64,000 nt of DNA from Bradyrhizobium barranii subsp. apii (GTDB lineage: Bacteria > Pseudomonadota > Alphaproteobacteria > Rhizobiales > Xanthobacteraceae), in contig NZ_CP096255.1 in the NCBI RefSeq assembly GCF_011516635.5, positions 434,001 through 498,000 on the forward strand, given 5' to 3'. A program made the translations under genes and the position numbers. Of this stretch, positions 27,682-39,012 are shown one piece after another (the stretch's first letter is position 1; each line of letters begins with the position of its first letter). Below the pieces are notes generated by a model, which ran no database searches, was not told the DNA's origin, and was given only the letters and a program-made list of their open reading frames with translations.

Positions 27682-28956
27682 GTGACAACCCATCCCAACG
27701 ACCCCAGCCTCCGCTCCTTCATCGAGGTCGATCCCGCCTCTGACTTCCCGATCCAGAACCTGCCATATGGCGTGTTCTCGACCTCGGCCAATCCGACGCC
27801 GCGCGTCGGTGTCGCGATCGGCAACTACGTGTTCGATCTCTGGGCGCTCGAGCAGGATTGCCGGCTCGACGTCGGCCCGCTCGGGGTGTTCTCCGGCCCC
27901 TCGCTCAATCCGTTCATGGCGCTCGGACCAAAAGTCTGGACGAAGACACGCGCGCGGATCAGCGAGCTGCTGCGTCACGATCATTCGGAACTGCGCGACA
28001 ATGAGGAGCTGCGCAAGCAGGCCCTGGTGCCGATGCGCGAAGCAAAACTGCATCTGCCGTTCGCAGTGTCCGGCTATACCGATTTCTATTCGTCGAAGGA
28101 GCACGCCACCAATGTCGGCGTGATGTTCCGCGGCAAGGACAATGCGCTGCAGCCGAACTGGCTGCACATGCCGATCGCCTATAACGGCCGCGCCTCGACC
28201 GTCGTGGTCTCGGGAACGAAGGTGAAGCGGCCGCGCGGGCAGTTGAAGCCGCCGAATGTCGAGGTGCCCAGCTTCGGACCGTGCAAGCGGCTCGATTTCG
28301 AGCTGGAGATGGGCGTCGTGGTCGGCCAGCCCTCAGCCATGGGTGGCATGCTGACCGAGCAACAGGCCGAGGAGATGATCTTCGGTTTCGTGCTGCTCAA
28401 CGACTGGAGCGCGCGCGACATCCAGCAATGGGAATATGTGCCGCTCGGGCCGTTCCTGGCAAAAGCGTTCGCGACTTCGATCAGCCCGTGGGTGGTGACG
28501 CGCGAGGCGCTGGAGCCGTTCCGGCTGAAGGGACCGGAGCAGGAGCCGGTGCCGCTGGATTATCTCAAGCAGGCGAAGCCGCAGAACTATGATCTCGAGC
28601 TCGACGTCTCCTTGCGCGCGGCCGGCGCCAATGCGCCCGCCGGCATCAGCCGCACCAATTTCAAATACATGTACTGGTCCTCGGTGCAGCAGCTCATGCA
28701 CCACGCCTCCAGCGGTTGCGCGATGAATGTTGCCGATCTCCTTGGGTCCGGCACGATCTCCGGCCCGGAGAAGAACCAGCGCGGCAGCCTGCTGGAGATC
28801 AGCTGGAACGGCACCGAGCCGGTGGAATTGCCCGGCGGCGCCAAGCGCTCGTTTTTGGAAGACGGCGACAGCCTCGTCATGCGCGGCTGGTGCCAGGGCA
28901 ACGGCTACCGGGTCGGGTTCGGGGAGGTCGAGGGGACGATTTTGGCGGCGGAGTAG
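27682..28956 (+). CDS. fahA: Fumarylacetoacetase
   Basis: 424 aa from a GTG start. Hydrolyses fumarylacetoacetate to fumarate and acetoacetate, the last step of tyrosine and phenylalanine breakdown. N-terminal domain to about 120 (DFPIQNLPYGVFST). The catalytic C-terminal domain has FELEMGVVVG, the metal and substrate motif NDWSARDIQQWEYVPLGPFL and SISPWVV. Length matches bacterial FahA. HPPD of the same pathway lies nearby; homogentisate dioxygenase and maleylacetoacetate isomerase are not in the window. Confidence 0.95.
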   Translation: MTTHPNDPSLRSFIEVDPASDFPIQNLPYGVFSTSANPTPRVGVAIGNYVFDLWALEQDCRLDVGPLGVFSGPSLNPFMALGPKVWTKTRARISELLRHDHSELRDNEELRKQALVPMREAKLHLPFAVSGYTDFYSSKEHATNVGVMFRGKDNALQPNWLHMPIAYNGRASTVVVSGTKVKRPRGQLKPPNVEVPSFGPCKRLDFELEMGVVVGQPSAMGGMLTEQQAEEMIFGFVLLNDWSARDIQQWEYVPLGPFLAKAFATSISPWVVTREALEPFRLKGPEQEPVPLDYLKQAKPQNYDLELDVSLRAAGANAPAGISRTNFKYMYWSSVQQLMHHASSGCAMNVADLLGSGTISGPEKNQRGSLLEISWNGTEPVELPGGAKRSFLEDGDSLVMRGWCQGNGYRVGFGEVEGTILAAE

Positions 28957-28973
28957 CCGCGCGTTCCGGTGTC

Positions 28974-29065
28974 GTAGGGTGGGCAAAGGCGCAACAGCGC
29001 CGTGCCCACCATTCTTCCGCAGTCGTGGTGGTCATGGTGGGCACGCTTCGCTTTGCCCACCCTAC
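28974..29065. repeat. Dispersed inverted repeat, family B
   Basis: Starts GTAGGGTGGGCAAAG and ends CTTTGCCCACCCTAC, so the two ends are inverted copies. A second copy lies at 31,219-31,307. Confidence 0.75.
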
Positions 29066-29088
29066 GGCCTCAACGGTGCGGATAGAGC

Positions 29089-29400
29089 CTACCGCCTCTC
29101 CGGCGCCACGTCCTTGATCCGCGCGCAATGCGCGGCGACATCCTCCGGGCTGTATTTCAAATGCACCCGCTTGTCGGACGGCACGTGTTTGGTGACGCAC
29201 ACGCCCGGCCGCCACTCCTGCGTCGGCCTGATCGGGCGCGGCGCAAAGCCGCCGCCGCAATTCGGGCAGACGTTGGAGAGTTTCGTCTCGACGCAATCCG
29301 CACAGAACGTGCATTCATAGGAGCAGATCCGCGCATCCGTCGCATCAGGCGGCAGGTCGCGGTCACAATATTCGCAGTTCGGTCGAAGCTGGAGGGCCAT
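29089..29400 (-). CDS. DUF1272 domain protein
   Basis: 103 aa from ATG 29,400. Zinc-rich start typical of DUF1272: RPNCEYCDRDLP, CSYECTFCADC, CPNCGG, eight cysteines in the first 55 residues. Role unknown. Same strand as the Lrp gene, between two pathway genes. Confidence 0.8.
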   Translation of the reverse strand: MALQLRPNCEYCDRDLPPDATDARICSYECTFCADCVETKLSNVCPNCGGGFAPRPIRPTQEWRPGVCVTKHVPSDKRVHLKYSPEDVAAHCARIKDVAPERR

Positions 29401-29473
29401 GGCTGAATCTCCGCAGATTGGCTTGATCATCGCAGACGGCGCGTGAAGCGCGAATGGCGTAGTTCCCTCGATT

Positions 29474-29953
29474 TCAGCCAGCCTTCGAATCCTTCAGCGG
29501 CAGCCGCGAGCTCTCCTTCAGCCTGTCGAGCACGATCGAGGAGCGCACATGCGCCACGCTCTGGTGCGGCATCAGCACGTCGTTGACGAGGTTGGAGAGG
29601 CCCTTGAGGTCGCGCAGCACGGCTTTGAGCACGTAATCGGCGTCGCCCGTCAGCGAATAGGCTTCCTGGATCTCGTCGATGCGGTTGACCAAGGCGCGGA
29701 AGCGTTTCGAATTGTCCGGCGAGTGGGTCGCGAGCCCCACCTGGATAAAGGCGATCACGCCGAAGCCCAGCGCCTCGCTGGAGAGATCGGCGTGATAGCC
29801 CGAGATCACCTTCTCCTCCTCCAGCCGCATCCGCCGCCGCGAGCATTGCGAGGCCGAGAGACCCGCGAGGTCGGCGAGCTCCTGGTTGGTGAGGCGGCCG
29901 TCGTCCTGGAGCGCGCCCAGGATCTTGAGGTCGAAGGCATCTACTGAGATCAT
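29474..29953 (-). CDS. Lrp/AsnC family transcriptional regulator
   Basis: 159 aa. The N-terminal HTH is about 5-50 (DLKILGALQDDGR, LTNQELADLAGLSASQ). A C-terminal AsnC effector domain follows, with FGVIAFIQVGL and YSLTGDADYVLKAV. Divergent from the HPPD gene, so it probably senses an aromatic amino acid and controls tyrosine catabolism. That regulatory link is inferred from position. Confidence 0.92.
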   Translation of the reverse strand: MISVDAFDLKILGALQDDGRLTNQELADLAGLSASQCSRRRMRLEEEKVISGYHADLSSEALGFGVIAFIQVGLATHSPDNSKRFRALVNRIDEIQEAYSLTGDADYVLKAVLRDLKGLSNLVNDVLMPHQSVAHVRSSIVLDRLKESSRLPLKDSKAG

Positions 29954-30072
29954 GCGTCATTTATCCATGTCATGCACGGATCGTGCATATGATAGCCAAA
30001 ATGCGTCCTGTTTGCACGCTCATTGCACGGCCGGTGAAGGATAGTTCATGGCAGCAGCAATTGGAGAGCACC

Positions 30073-31191
30073 ATGGGTCCGTTTCCGCACGATGCACCGC
30101 CGGCCACCATTACCGCCGACAATCCGATGGGCACTGACGGGTTCGAGTTCGTCGAATATGCGCATCCCAATCCGGAAGAGCTGCACGCGCTGTTCAAGCT
30201 GATGGGCTATGCGCCCGTCGCCCGCCACAAGAGCAAGAAGATCACGGTCTATCGCCAGGGCGACATCAACTATCTCGTCAACGAGGAGCCCGGCACCCAC
30301 GGCTTCGACTTCGTCGCCGCGCACGGCCCCTGCGCGCCGTCGATGGCGTTTCGCGTGGTCGATGCGAAGGCGGCCTATGACCGTGCGATCGCGCTCGGCG
30401 CCGAACCTGCCGATGTGTCGTCGGTGCAGAAGACGCTTGATGTACCCGCGATCAAGGGCATCGGCGGCAGCCTGCTCTATTTCGTCGATTGCTACGGCGC
30501 CAAGGGCTCGGCTTATGATGCCGAGTTCGAGTGGTTGGGGGCACGCGATCCCAAGCCGGTCGGCGCCGGCCTGTTCTATCTCGATCATCTCACCCACAAC
30601 GTCCATCGCGGCCGCATGGATGTGTGGACGGGCTTCTACCAAAAGCTGTTCAACTTCCGCCAGATCCGCTTCTTCGACATCGAGGGCCGCGCCTCCGGCC
30701 TGTTCTCGCGCGCGCTGACGAGCCCGGACGGCAAGATCCGGATTCCGATCAACGAGGACGCCGGCGAGTCCGGCCAGATCGAGGAATATCTCAATATCTA
30801 TCGCGGCGAGGGCATCCAGCACATCGCCTGCGGCTGCCGCGATATCCACGCCGCCATCGAAGGCCTGCGCGAAGCCGGCCTGCCCTTCATGCCGTCACCG
30901 CCGGAGACCTATTTCGAGCGGATCGATGCGCGCCTGCCGAAGCACGGCGAGGACGTCGCGCGGCTCCGGACCAACGGCATCCTGATCGATGGTGAGGGCG
31001 TGGTCGATGGCGGTCAGACCAAGGTGCTGCTGCAGATCTTCTCCGCCAACGCGATCGGCCCGATCTTCTTCGAGTTCATCCAGCGCAAGGGTGACGATGG
31101 TTTTGGCGAGGGCAACTTCAAGGCCCTGTTCGAATCGATCGAGGAGGATCAGATCCGGCGCGGCGTGTTGAAGGTGGATACGGCGGCGTAG
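30073..31191 (+). CDS. hppD: 4-hydroxyphenylpyruvate dioxygenase
   Basis: 372 aa from ATG 30,073 with GGAGAG upstream; in-frame starts from 29,983 lie in the promoter facing lrp. Converts 4-hydroxyphenylpyruvate to homogentisate with Fe(II) and O2. Two VOC halves. Iron ligands are His in LDHLTHNV, His in GIQHIAC and Glu in FFEFIQRKGD. The C-terminal FGEGNFKALFESIE is conserved in the family and gates the active site. Pairs functionally with fahA. Confidence 0.95.
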   Translation: MGPFPHDAPPATITADNPMGTDGFEFVEYAHPNPEELHALFKLMGYAPVARHKSKKITVYRQGDINYLVNEEPGTHGFDFVAAHGPCAPSMAFRVVDAKAAYDRAIALGAEPADVSSVQKTLDVPAIKGIGGSLLYFVDCYGAKGSAYDAEFEWLGARDPKPVGAGLFYLDHLTHNVHRGRMDVWTGFYQKLFNFRQIRFFDIEGRASGLFSRALTSPDGKIRIPINEDAGESGQIEEYLNIYRGEGIQHIACGCRDIHAAIEGLREAGLPFMPSPPETYFERIDARLPKHGEDVARLRTNGILIDGEGVVDGGQTKVLLQIFSANAIGPIFFEFIQRKGDDGFGEGNFKALFESIEEDQIRRGVLKVDTAA

Positions 31192-31218
31192 GTCGCTGCG
31201 TTCGGGCACACTGCCGGA

Positions 31219-31307
31219 GGGTGGGCAAAGCGCAAGCGTGCCCACCACTTTTATCAGGATTGTGGAGAGATGGTGGGCACGGCGCTTCGCGCCTTTGCCC
31301 ACCCTAC
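31219..31307. repeat. Dispersed inverted repeat, family B
   Basis: GGGTGGGCAAAGCGCAAGCG at the left and GCGCCTTTGCCCACCCTACG at the right; homologous to 28,974-29,065. Confidence 0.75.
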
Positions 31308-31329
31308 GCGATCTTTGCCGAGGCTAGAT

Positions 31330-32436
31330 CTACCTCTTCCACGCAGCCATCACCGCACCAATCTCCGCGCCCTCCGGCTCCCGCACCGCCGACGGCGTGC
31401 GTGAGAACCGCGGCGCGGGCGCGGGCTGCTTCACGCCGTGGCGTTCGAGGAAGACGTTGCGGGCGACCATGTGCGGATGCTCGGTCGCTTCCGACATGGT
31501 GAGCACCGGCGCGAAGCAGATGTCGGTGCCTTCCATGATCCTGCACCAGTCCTCGCGGGTCTTGCTCCTAAACACGGCCTGCAATTTCTGCTTCAGCGCG
31601 GGCCAGGCCTTGGGGTTCATCTGCGCGTCGAAGTCGGCATCGGTCAGGCCCGCGTGCTCGCGCAGCAGCGCGTAGAACTGCGGTTCGATCGAGCCGATCG
31701 AGACGAAGTGCCCGCAGGCACATTCATAGACGCCGTAGAAATGTGCGCCGCCGTCGAGGAAGTTCTGGTTGCGCCCCTCGCTCCAGCGGCCGATCGTCTT
31801 CATGTCGAAGAAGAACGACATCAGCGATGCCGCGCCGTCGCACATCGCGGCGTCCACGACCTGGCCCTTGCCGGACCTTTGCGCTTCGAGGAGGGCGGCG
31901 AGAACGCCGACGACGAGATAGAGCGCGCCACCGCCGAAATCGCCGACCAAATTGAGCGGCGGCACCGGGGCTTCCTTGGTGCCGATCGCGGCCAGCGCGC
32001 CGGTGATCGAGATGTAATTGATGTCGTGGCCGGCGGCGTTGGCGAGCGGGCCTTCCTGGCCCCAGCCGGTCATGCGGCCGTAGACGAGTTTGGGATTGCG
32101 CGCGAGCACGACGTCGGGCCCGAGTCCAAGCCGCTCCATCACGCCGGGACGAAAGCCCTCGACCAGCGCGTCGGCGCTGGCAAGCAGGTCGAGCACCTCT
32201 GCGATCGCCGCCTTGTCCTTGAGGTCGAGCTCGATCACCTTGCGGCCGCGGCCCGCGACCGACTTCATGCTCTTCTTCGCACCGACGCGATCGAGCGTGA
32301 CGACATCGGCGCCCATGTCGGCGAGCATCATGCAGGCGAATGGGCCGGGTCCGATGCCGGCGAATTCGACGACACGGAAACCCGAGAGCGGGCCGGAGGT
32401 GCGGACGGAGGAGGTGGGCGCTGGTTTATCGAGCAC
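31330..32436 (-). CDS. CaiB/BaiF CoA-transferase family, alpha-methylacyl-CoA racemase-like
   Basis: 368 aa from GTG 32,436 with GAGGAAA upstream; an ATG at 32,481 would add 15 residues. Class III fold start [23 protein letters not shown]. The racemase acid/base pair appears as His in [11 protein letters not shown] and Asp in VGDFGGG, favouring 2-methylacyl-CoA racemase over CoA transfer. No paired acyl-CoA enzyme is adjacent. Confidence 0.85.
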   Translation of the reverse strand: MLDKPAPTSSVRTSGPLSGFRVVEFAGIGPGPFACMMLADMGADVVTLDRVGAKKSMKSVAGRGRKVIELDLKDKAAIAEVLDLLASADALVEGFRPGVMERLGLGPDVVLARNPKLVYGRMTGWGQEGPLANAAGHDINYISITGALAAIGTKEAPVPPLNLVGDFGGGALYLVVGVLAALLEAQRSGKGQVVDAAMCDGAASLMSFFFDMKTIGRWSEGRNQNFLDGGAHFYGVYECACGHFVSIGSIEPQFYALLREHAGLTDADFDAQMNPKAWPALKQKLQAVFRSKTREDWCRIMEGTDICFAPVLTMSEATEHPHMVARNVFLERHGVKQPAPAPRFSRTPSAVREPEGAEIGAVMAAWKR

Positions 32437-32667
32437 GTTGTTGTTTCCTCGGGTCGCCGGCGAATTCCGGTGGTCGGGCAATCGCCTTTGACGTTCCTCT
32501 TTGGGGGCGAGTTAATTGGCTGATTAACTTTTCTCGCCTTCATGTCCGCGAGGCAAGCGGTTTTCATGCATGGGCGCATAATAAAAGCGGCGCGCATTGC
32601 TGCGCGCCGCGGAAGATTTGTGTTGAGGCGCTAAGGCGCGACGCGCTGTCGCGCTTTATCGACGCGA

Positions 32668-33468
32668 TCAGCCCGCGGCGGCCACCGCGCGCTGCGCCAT
32701 CACCTTGACGAGGTTGGCGCGGTATTCGGCCGTGCCGTGGATATCGGCCAGCAATCCGCTCGCCGGAATGCTGACATTGTCGAGCGCCGACGGCGACCAG
32801 TTCGCCTTCAGCGCGGCTTCGATCGCGGGGACCCGCATCACGCCGCTCTGCGAGGCGCCGGTGGCGGCAACACGGATCTCGCCCGACTTCGTCTGCGCGA
32901 CGAACACGGCGGTCAGCGCGAAGCGTGAGGCCGGATGCCGCATCTTTTCGTAGCCCGCCTTCGCCGGCACCGGGAACGACACTGCGGTGATGATCTCGCC
33001 GTCTTCCAGCGCCGTCGTGAACAGGCCCTGGAAGAAGTCCTCGGCCGAGATCGACCGCTTGTTGGTCTTGACGGTGGCACCGAGCGCCAGCAGCGCGGCC
33101 GGATAATCCGCGGCGGGATCGTTGTTGGCAATCGAGCCGCCGATCGTGCCGCGATAACGCACGGCGGGATCGCCGAGCACCGAGGTGAGATAGGCGATCG
33201 CGGGGATCGCCTTCTTCACGTCGGCATTCTGCATGATGTCGAAATAGGTCGTGCCGGCCTTGATGGTCAGCACGTCGCCCGAGAGCTCGACGCCCTGCAG
33301 CTCCTTGATCTTGCCGAGATCGATCACGTCGGACGGGCTGGCGAGCCGCTGCTTCATGACCGGCAGCAAGGTCTGGCCGCCGGCGAGGAATTTCGCCTCA
33401 CTGCTCTTGCCGAACAGGGCGACGGCCTCGTCGACCGAGGAGGGGCGATGATAAGTGGTCTGGTACAT
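32668..33468 (-). CDS. Molybdenum hydroxylase FAD subunit (CoxM-like)
   Basis: 266 aa from ATG 33,468. FAD-binding motifs AGGQTLLPVMKQRL (about 32-45) and TIGGSIANNDPAADYPAALLA (about 108-128). Last gene of the S-L-M operon, 14 bases after the large subunit. Passes electrons from the iron-sulfur subunit to an acceptor. Confidence 0.92.
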   Translation of the reverse strand: MYQTTYHRPSSVDEAVALFGKSSEAKFLAGGQTLLPVMKQRLASPSDVIDLGKIKELQGVELSGDVLTIKAGTTYFDIMQNADVKKAIPAIAYLTSVLGDPAVRYRGTIGGSIANNDPAADYPAALLALGATVKTNKRSISAEDFFQGLFTTALEDGEIITAVSFPVPAKAGYEKMRHPASRFALTAVFVAQTKSGEIRVAATGASQSGVMRVPAIEAALKANWSPSALDNVSIPASGLLADIHGTAEYRANLVKVMAQRAVAAAG

Positions 33469-33481
33469 CTTGTTGCTCCTC

Positions 33482-35824
33482 TCAGGCCGCGTGGATCGTG
33501 CGCCACACCCGGTCCGGGGTTGCGGGCATTTCCAGGTTGTTCTTGCCGATCGCATCCGTGATCGCGTTGATCACGGCCGCAGAGGCGCCGATCGCGCCGG
33601 CCTCACCGCAACCCTTGATGCCCAGGGGATTGCCCGGGCACAGCGTCGTGGTGTGGGAGAGGTTGAACGAGGGCAGGTCGTCGGCGCGCGGCATGGAGTA
33701 GTCCATGAACGAGGCCGTGACCGGCTGGCCGTTGGCATCGTAGATGGCGTGCTCGAGCAGCGCCTGCCCGATGCCCTGGGCAAGGCCGCCATGGACCTGT
33801 CCCTCGACGATCATCGGGTTGATCAGCCGGCCGAAATCGTCGGCGGCGACGAAGTTGACGAAGGAGGTCTTGCCGGTGCCGGGATCGACCTCGAGTTCGC
33901 AGATGTAGGCGCCGGCCGGGAAGGTGAAGTTGGTCGGATCGTAGAAGGCGCTTTCCTTCAGGCCCGGCTCCATCCCGTCAGGCAGATTGTGCGCGGTGTA
34001 GGCCGCGAGCGCGACCATCGGGAAGGCGATCGCCTTGTCGGTACCGGCCACCTTGAACTCGCCGTTCTCGATGACGATGTCGCCCTCGGACGCTTCGAGC
34101 GCATGCGCTGCGATCTTCTTGGCCTTGGACTCCATCTTCTCCATGGCCTTCAGGATCGCGGTGAGACCGACGGCCGCGGAGCGCGAGCCGTAGGTGCCCA
34201 TGCCGAACTGCACCTTGTCGGTGTCGCCATGGACGATCGAGACCTGGCTGATGGGAACGCCCAGGCGCTCCGCGACGAGCTGGCAGAACGTGGTCTCGTG
34301 ACCCTGGCCGTGGCTGTGCGAGCCCGTCAGGATCTCGATGGTGCCGACCGGGTTGACCCGCACTTCGGCGGATTCCCATAAGCCGACGCCGGCGCCGAGG
34401 CTGCCGACCGCCTTCGAGGGCGCGATGCCGCAGGCCTCGATGTAGCAGGACACGCCGATGCCGCGCAGCTTGCCGTCCGCCTTCGCCTTGGCCTTGCGGG
34501 CTGCGAAGCCGGCATAGTCGATCGCCTTCATCGCGGCGTCGAGCGAGGCGTTAAAGTCGCCGGTGTCATAGGCCATGATCACGGGCGTCTGGTGCGGGAA
34601 CTGGGTGATGAAGTTGCTCCGGCGCAGCTGGGCCGGATCGACCTTCAACTGCCGCGCGGCCGTCTCCATCAGCCGCTCGATCAGGTAGCTCGCCTCGGGG
34701 CGGCCCGCGCCGCGATAGGCGTCGACCGGCGTGGTGTTGGTGTAGACCCCGACCACCTCGGCATGGATCGCCGGGATGTTGTACTGGCCCGACAGCAGCG
34801 TCGCGTAGAGATAGGTCGGGACCGACGAGGAGAACAGCGACATGTAGGCGCCGAAATTGGCGTAGGTCTTCACCTTCAAGCCGGTGATCTTGTTGTTGGC
34901 GTCGAACGCCATTTCGGCATGGGTGACGTGGTCACGGCCATGCGCATCGGTGAGGAAGGCCTCGGTGCGGTCGCCGGTCCATTTTACGGGGCGGCCGACC
35001 TTCTTCGAGGCCCACAGCGCCACCATCTCCTCGGGATAGATGAAGATTTTTGAGCCGAAGCCGCCGCCGACGTCGGGGGCGATCACGCGCAGCTTGTGCT
35101 CGGGGGCGATGTTGTAGAACGCCGACAGCACAAGGCGGGCGACGTGCGGGTTCTGCGACGTGGTATAGAGCGTGAAGTGCTCTTCCGCCGCGTCATAGTC
35201 GGCGATCGCCGCGCGCGGCTCCATCGCGTTCGGGGCGAGGCGGTTGTTGGTGACGTCGAGCTTGACGACATTGGCCGCCTTGGCGAAGGCGGCATCTGTC
35301 GCGCCCTCGTCGCCGATCACCCAGTCATAGACCTGGTTGCCGGGTGCCTCAGGGTGAAGCTGCGGTGCGCCGGCCTTGATCGCGGCGTGGACGTCGGCGA
35401 CTGCCGGCAGTTCCTCGTACTCCACGACCACGGCTTCGGCCGCGTCGCGCGCCAGGTTCTTGCTGTCGGCGATCACGACTGCGACGGCCTGGCCGACGAA
35501 GCGCACCGTCTCGGGCGCCATCGCGGGCCATGCGCCCATCTTCATCGGGCTGCCGTCCTTGGAGGTGATGGCCCAGCCGCAGATGAGATTGCCGACCTTG
35601 TCGTCGACGATCTCCTGTCCGGTGAGCACTGCGACCACGCCCGGCATCTTCAGCGCGGCGGAAGAATCGATCTTCTTCACCTTGGCGTGCGCATGCGGGC
35701 TTCTGATGAAATGGGCATGGGTCATGCCCTGTAATTTGATGTCGTCGACGTAACGGCCCTTGCCGGTAATGAAACGCTTGTCTTCCTTGCGCACGACGCG
35801 CGCGCCGATGCCTTCAACACCCAT
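33482..35824 (-). CDS. Molybdenum hydroxylase large subunit, form II CoxL type
   Basis: 780 aa catalytic subunit binding molybdopterin cytosine dinucleotide. The active-site loop reads AYRGAGR, the form II signature, not AYRCSFR of true aerobic CO dehydrogenase, so CO oxidation is unlikely to be its main job. Other family elements are [11 protein letters not shown], the [18 protein letters not shown] segment and a late GCGEAGAIG with the conserved Glu. First start [21 protein letters not shown] is typical. Substrate unknown. Confidence 0.93.
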   Translation of the reverse strand: MGVEGIGARVVRKEDKRFITGKGRYVDDIKLQGMTHAHFIRSPHAHAKVKKIDSSAALKMPGVVAVLTGQEIVDDKVGNLICGWAITSKDGSPMKMGAWPAMAPETVRFVGQAVAVVIADSKNLARDAAEAVVVEYEELPAVADVHAAIKAGAPQLHPEAPGNQVYDWVIGDEGATDAAFAKAANVVKLDVTNNRLAPNAMEPRAAIADYDAAEEHFTLYTTSQNPHVARLVLSAFYNIAPEHKLRVIAPDVGGGFGSKIFIYPEEMVALWASKKVGRPVKWTGDRTEAFLTDAHGRDHVTHAEMAFDANNKITGLKVKTYANFGAYMSLFSSSVPTYLYATLLSGQYNIPAIHAEVVGVYTNTTPVDAYRGAGRPEASYLIERLMETAARQLKVDPAQLRRSNFITQFPHQTPVIMAYDTGDFNASLDAAMKAIDYAGFAARKAKAKADGKLRGIGVSCYIEACGIAPSKAVGSLGAGVGLWESAEVRVNPVGTIEILTGSHSHGQGHETTFCQLVAERLGVPISQVSIVHGDTDKVQFGMGTYGSRSAAVGLTAILKAMEKMESKAKKIAAHALEASEGDIVIENGEFKVAGTDKAIAFPMVALAAYTAHNLPDGMEPGLKESAFYDPTNFTFPAGAYICELEVDPGTGKTSFVNFVAADDFGRLINPMIVEGQVHGGLAQGIGQALLEHAIYDANGQPVTASFMDYSMPRADDLPSFNLSHTTTLCPGNPLGIKGCGEAGAIGASAAVINAITDAIGKNNLEMPATPDRVWRTIHAA

Positions 35825-35908
35825 GTCTGGTCCTCCCGACCGGAATTGTCTTGACTGCGCTTTCCCTCGAAAGCAGCAGCGGTGGTTCTTTATTCGAGGC
35901 GCGCCGCT

Positions 35909-36394
<486 letters not shown>

Positions 36395-36735
36395 GGAACA
36401 TACCTCCCCGGATTGATTTTGATTGTTTCTAATTAGAGACCGCCGCCCCCGGACATTGCAACTAGGATTTTGGTCACGCCGGTCATGGAAAAGTCATCGA
36501 TCCCGACGATCGGGCAATGACTTGGGCCGGCGAAGCGGGTCGACCGCCGCAAAATGGCTGGCCCATGTGGGATGCCAGCCGTCATCCCATCCGGTCGGCT
36601 TTTGGCCGACAAAGCCGGAAATTGCGCAGGTGCGGCGAATTTACCGCCCTTTATCCATTCTGCCCTAGTTTTGCGCATCCGGGTCCGGGGGCGGGGCGCC
36701 TCCGGATCACGGCTGAATAGAAAATGGGGGTTGGA
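36395..36735. other. Intergenic region between coxS-like gene and chemoreceptor
   Basis: 341 bases between divergent genes, so both promoters must lie here. No palindromic operator or RNA gene recognised. Confidence 0.5.
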
Positions 36736-38775
36736 ATGTCCGGGCGTATCGCGTCGCCGTCGAAGCGTACAATATTTCCGACCCTCCGGTTCCGCGCCAA
36801 AATCATCCTCGGCTTCACCGCGGTGCTGGTGATCTCCGCCGGCAGCATGGCTTTCTCCTATTTCGGCTTCGAGCGGGTCTCGGCCGGGGTCGGGTCCTAC
36901 CGCAGCAGCGTCACCGAGGCCGATCTCGCCCGCAACATCGACCGCGAGCTGCTCGCCTACCGCTCGGCAGTCCGTTATTTCGTTGTCACCGGCAAGGAGG
37001 ACGATGCCAAGGCAGCGCTGGACGCCGAGACCGGCCTGAAGAGCGCCATCGATCAGGCGGTCAAGAGTGCCCAGAAGCCGGCGCGGCAGGAGGGCCTCAA
37101 CAAGCTCGCCAAGGAATTCTCCAACTTCTCTGCGACCTTCGCAAAGGTCCTCCAGGCCAAGCGCGACAGTGCGCTGCTGGTGCAGAACCAGCTGACGCGC
37201 CAAGCCAATCTCCTGAAATACAAGCTTGACGATATCGGCAACAACGCCTCCGATTCCGAGGCGCAGTCGATCGAGTTCGGCACCAAGCAGGTCAACGCCC
37301 AGTTCCAGACCGCGAGCGCCGCAGCCACCAATTTCGTGCTGACCTCCGACCAGGCGATCGCGACCAGCGCGCTGGCGCGGCTGAAATTCGTCGAGAATTC
37401 GCTCGGCGCGGTCTATTCCATGGACGACAAGATCGTCGCCGGCCTGAAGGACGCCAAGACCATCCTCGTGGCTTATCGCGAAGCGCTGGAGAAGCTGATC
37501 GCGAATGCCAAGATGGTGGATGAGCTCGTCACCGAGATGAGCGGTTCGGCCGGCGCGATCCTGCAAGGCGCCACCGCGATGAAGGCGGACCTCGTCGCCG
37601 AACAGCAGCGGCTGGATTCGGAGTCGGAAGCGACCATCGGACGGACCGAGCAACTGGTGCTGATGCTGGCCGTCGGCGGCACGCTGCTCGGCGCGATCCT
37701 CGCCTTTCTGCTCGGCACCGGCATCTCGCGTCCGATGATCGCGATGTGCAAGGCGATGCGCGAGCTCGCGTCGGGCAATTTCGACGTCGTGCTGCCGGGC
37801 CTCGGCCGCAAGGACGAGATCGGCGAGATGGCCGGCGCGGTCGAGGAATTCAAGGTTCAGGCCGTGGCCAAGGCCGAGCGCGACGCCGCCGCCAGCGAAG
37901 CCCAGAACAAGGAACTGGCCACCGCACGCCGTTCCGAGCTGATTCGCTTCGCCGATGACTTTGAAAGCGCGGTCGGCGCCATCGTGTCGAACGTGTCGGC
38001 TTCCGCCGTGCAGCTCGAATCGGCGGCTTCCACGCTGACTCGAACCGCCGAAACCACGCAGACCCTGTCGAGCCAGGTTGCCGGCGTGTCCGAGCAGGCC
38101 TCGAGCAACATGCAGTCGGTCGCAACCGCGACCGAAGAGCTTTCGGCCTCCGTCGAGGAGATCGGCCGCCAGGTCCGCGATTCCAGCCGCATCGCCGAAG
38201 CTGCGGTGGTCCAGGCCAAGGAAACCGACGGCCGGATCGGCAAGCTGTCGCACGCCGCCCAGCAGATCGGCGAGGTGGTCAAACTGATCACCGCGATAGC
38301 CGAGCAGACCAACCTTCTTGCGCTCAACGCCACCATTGAGGCGGCGCGCGCGGGCGAGGCCGGCCGCGGCTTTGCCGTGGTCGCCAGCGAAGTGAAGTCG
38401 CTGGCCAGCCAGACCGCGAAGGCCACCGACGAGATTTCCTCGCACATCGCGGGCATGCAGGGCGCGACCGCCGAATCGGTCGCGGCGATCAAGGAGATCG
38501 GCGCCACCATCGGCAAGATTTCGTCGATCTCGACCTCGATCGCGAGCGCCGTGGAAGAGCAGGGCGCCGCGACGCAGGAGATTGCCCGCAGCGTCCAGAC
38601 CGTCGCGCAGGGCACCCAGACCGCCGCCACCGACATCGGCCAGGTCAACCGCGGCGCCGCCGAAACCGGCTCGGCCTCGGAGGAGGTCCTGAATTCGGCC
38701 AAAACCCTATCCAGCGAAAGCACGCGCCTGCGCGCCGAGCTCGACCGGTTCATGGGGAATATCCGGGCGGCGTAG
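36736..38775 (+). CDS. Methyl-accepting chemotaxis protein 1
   Basis: 679 aa inner-membrane chemoreceptor from ATG 36,736 (ATG 36,724 possible). TM1 about 20-42 ([20 protein letters not shown]). A periplasmic helical sensor of about 260 residues fits the HBM (helical bimodular) type. TM2 about 310-332, HAMP about 333-385 and the cytoplasmic signalling domain with the hairpin tip [20 protein letters not shown] follow. No CheB/CheR pentapeptide at the end (NIRAA). Tandem with a paralogue at 39,013. Confidence 0.93.
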   Translation: MSGRIASPSKRTIFPTLRFRAKIILGFTAVLVISAGSMAFSYFGFERVSAGVGSYRSSVTEADLARNIDRELLAYRSAVRYFVVTGKEDDAKAALDAETGLKSAIDQAVKSAQKPARQEGLNKLAKEFSNFSATFAKVLQAKRDSALLVQNQLTRQANLLKYKLDDIGNNASDSEAQSIEFGTKQVNAQFQTASAAATNFVLTSDQAIATSALARLKFVENSLGAVYSMDDKIVAGLKDAKTILVAYREALEKLIANAKMVDELVTEMSGSAGAILQGATAMKADLVAEQQRLDSESEATIGRTEQLVLMLAVGGTLLGAILAFLLGTGISRPMIAMCKAMRELASGNFDVVLPGLGRKDEIGEMAGAVEEFKVQAVAKAERDAAASEAQNKELATARRSELIRFADDFESAVGAIVSNVSASAVQLESAASTLTRTAETTQTLSSQVAGVSEQASSNMQSVATATEELSASVEEIGRQVRDSSRIAEAAVVQAKETDGRIGKLSHAAQQIGEVVKLITAIAEQTNLLALNATIEAARAGEAGRGFAVVASEVKSLASQTAKATDEISSHIAGMQGATAESVAAIKEIGATIGKISSISTSIASAVEEQGAATQEIARSVQTVAQGTQTAATDIGQVNRGAAETGSASEEVLNSAKTLSSESTRLRAELDRFMGNIRAA

Positions 38776-38815
38776 CTGCGCTACGCCTGAGGCCCTCGCG
38801 GTCGCGCCATCCTCC

Positions 38816-38862
38816 GCTGTCGTCCCGGCGAACCTCGCTACGCTTGTCCGGGATGACGAGCG
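38816..38862. repeat. Dispersed repeat, family C
   Basis: CTGTCGTCCCGGCGAACC...GCTTGTCCGGGATGACGAGCGG; partial copy of the element at 41,107-41,259. Confidence 0.6.
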
Positions 38863-39012
38863 GAGAGGACCTGGGCCCGCGTCACCGAACCGCAAGTTGC
38901 GGTCCCCCACATTTACCGCCGCTTATCCTTTGCACTCTACCGTGCTCACGAGTCAGGAAGCGGGCTGCTTCCGGGCTGCGCCTGGTTTTCCGCGAATGGA
39001 ATGGGGTGGGGA

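Noticed and set aside
31438..32523. 361-residue plus-strand ORF opposite the CaiB/BaiF gene
   Set aside because: Antisense of a conserved enzyme; biased composition.
33482..35824. True aerobic CO dehydrogenase
   Set aside because: The active-site loop is AYRGAGR, not the AYRCSFR form.
36433..38445. 670-residue minus-strand ORF opposite the first chemoreceptor
   Set aside because: Gly/His/Arg-rich antisense shadow of a clear MCP; no family motif.
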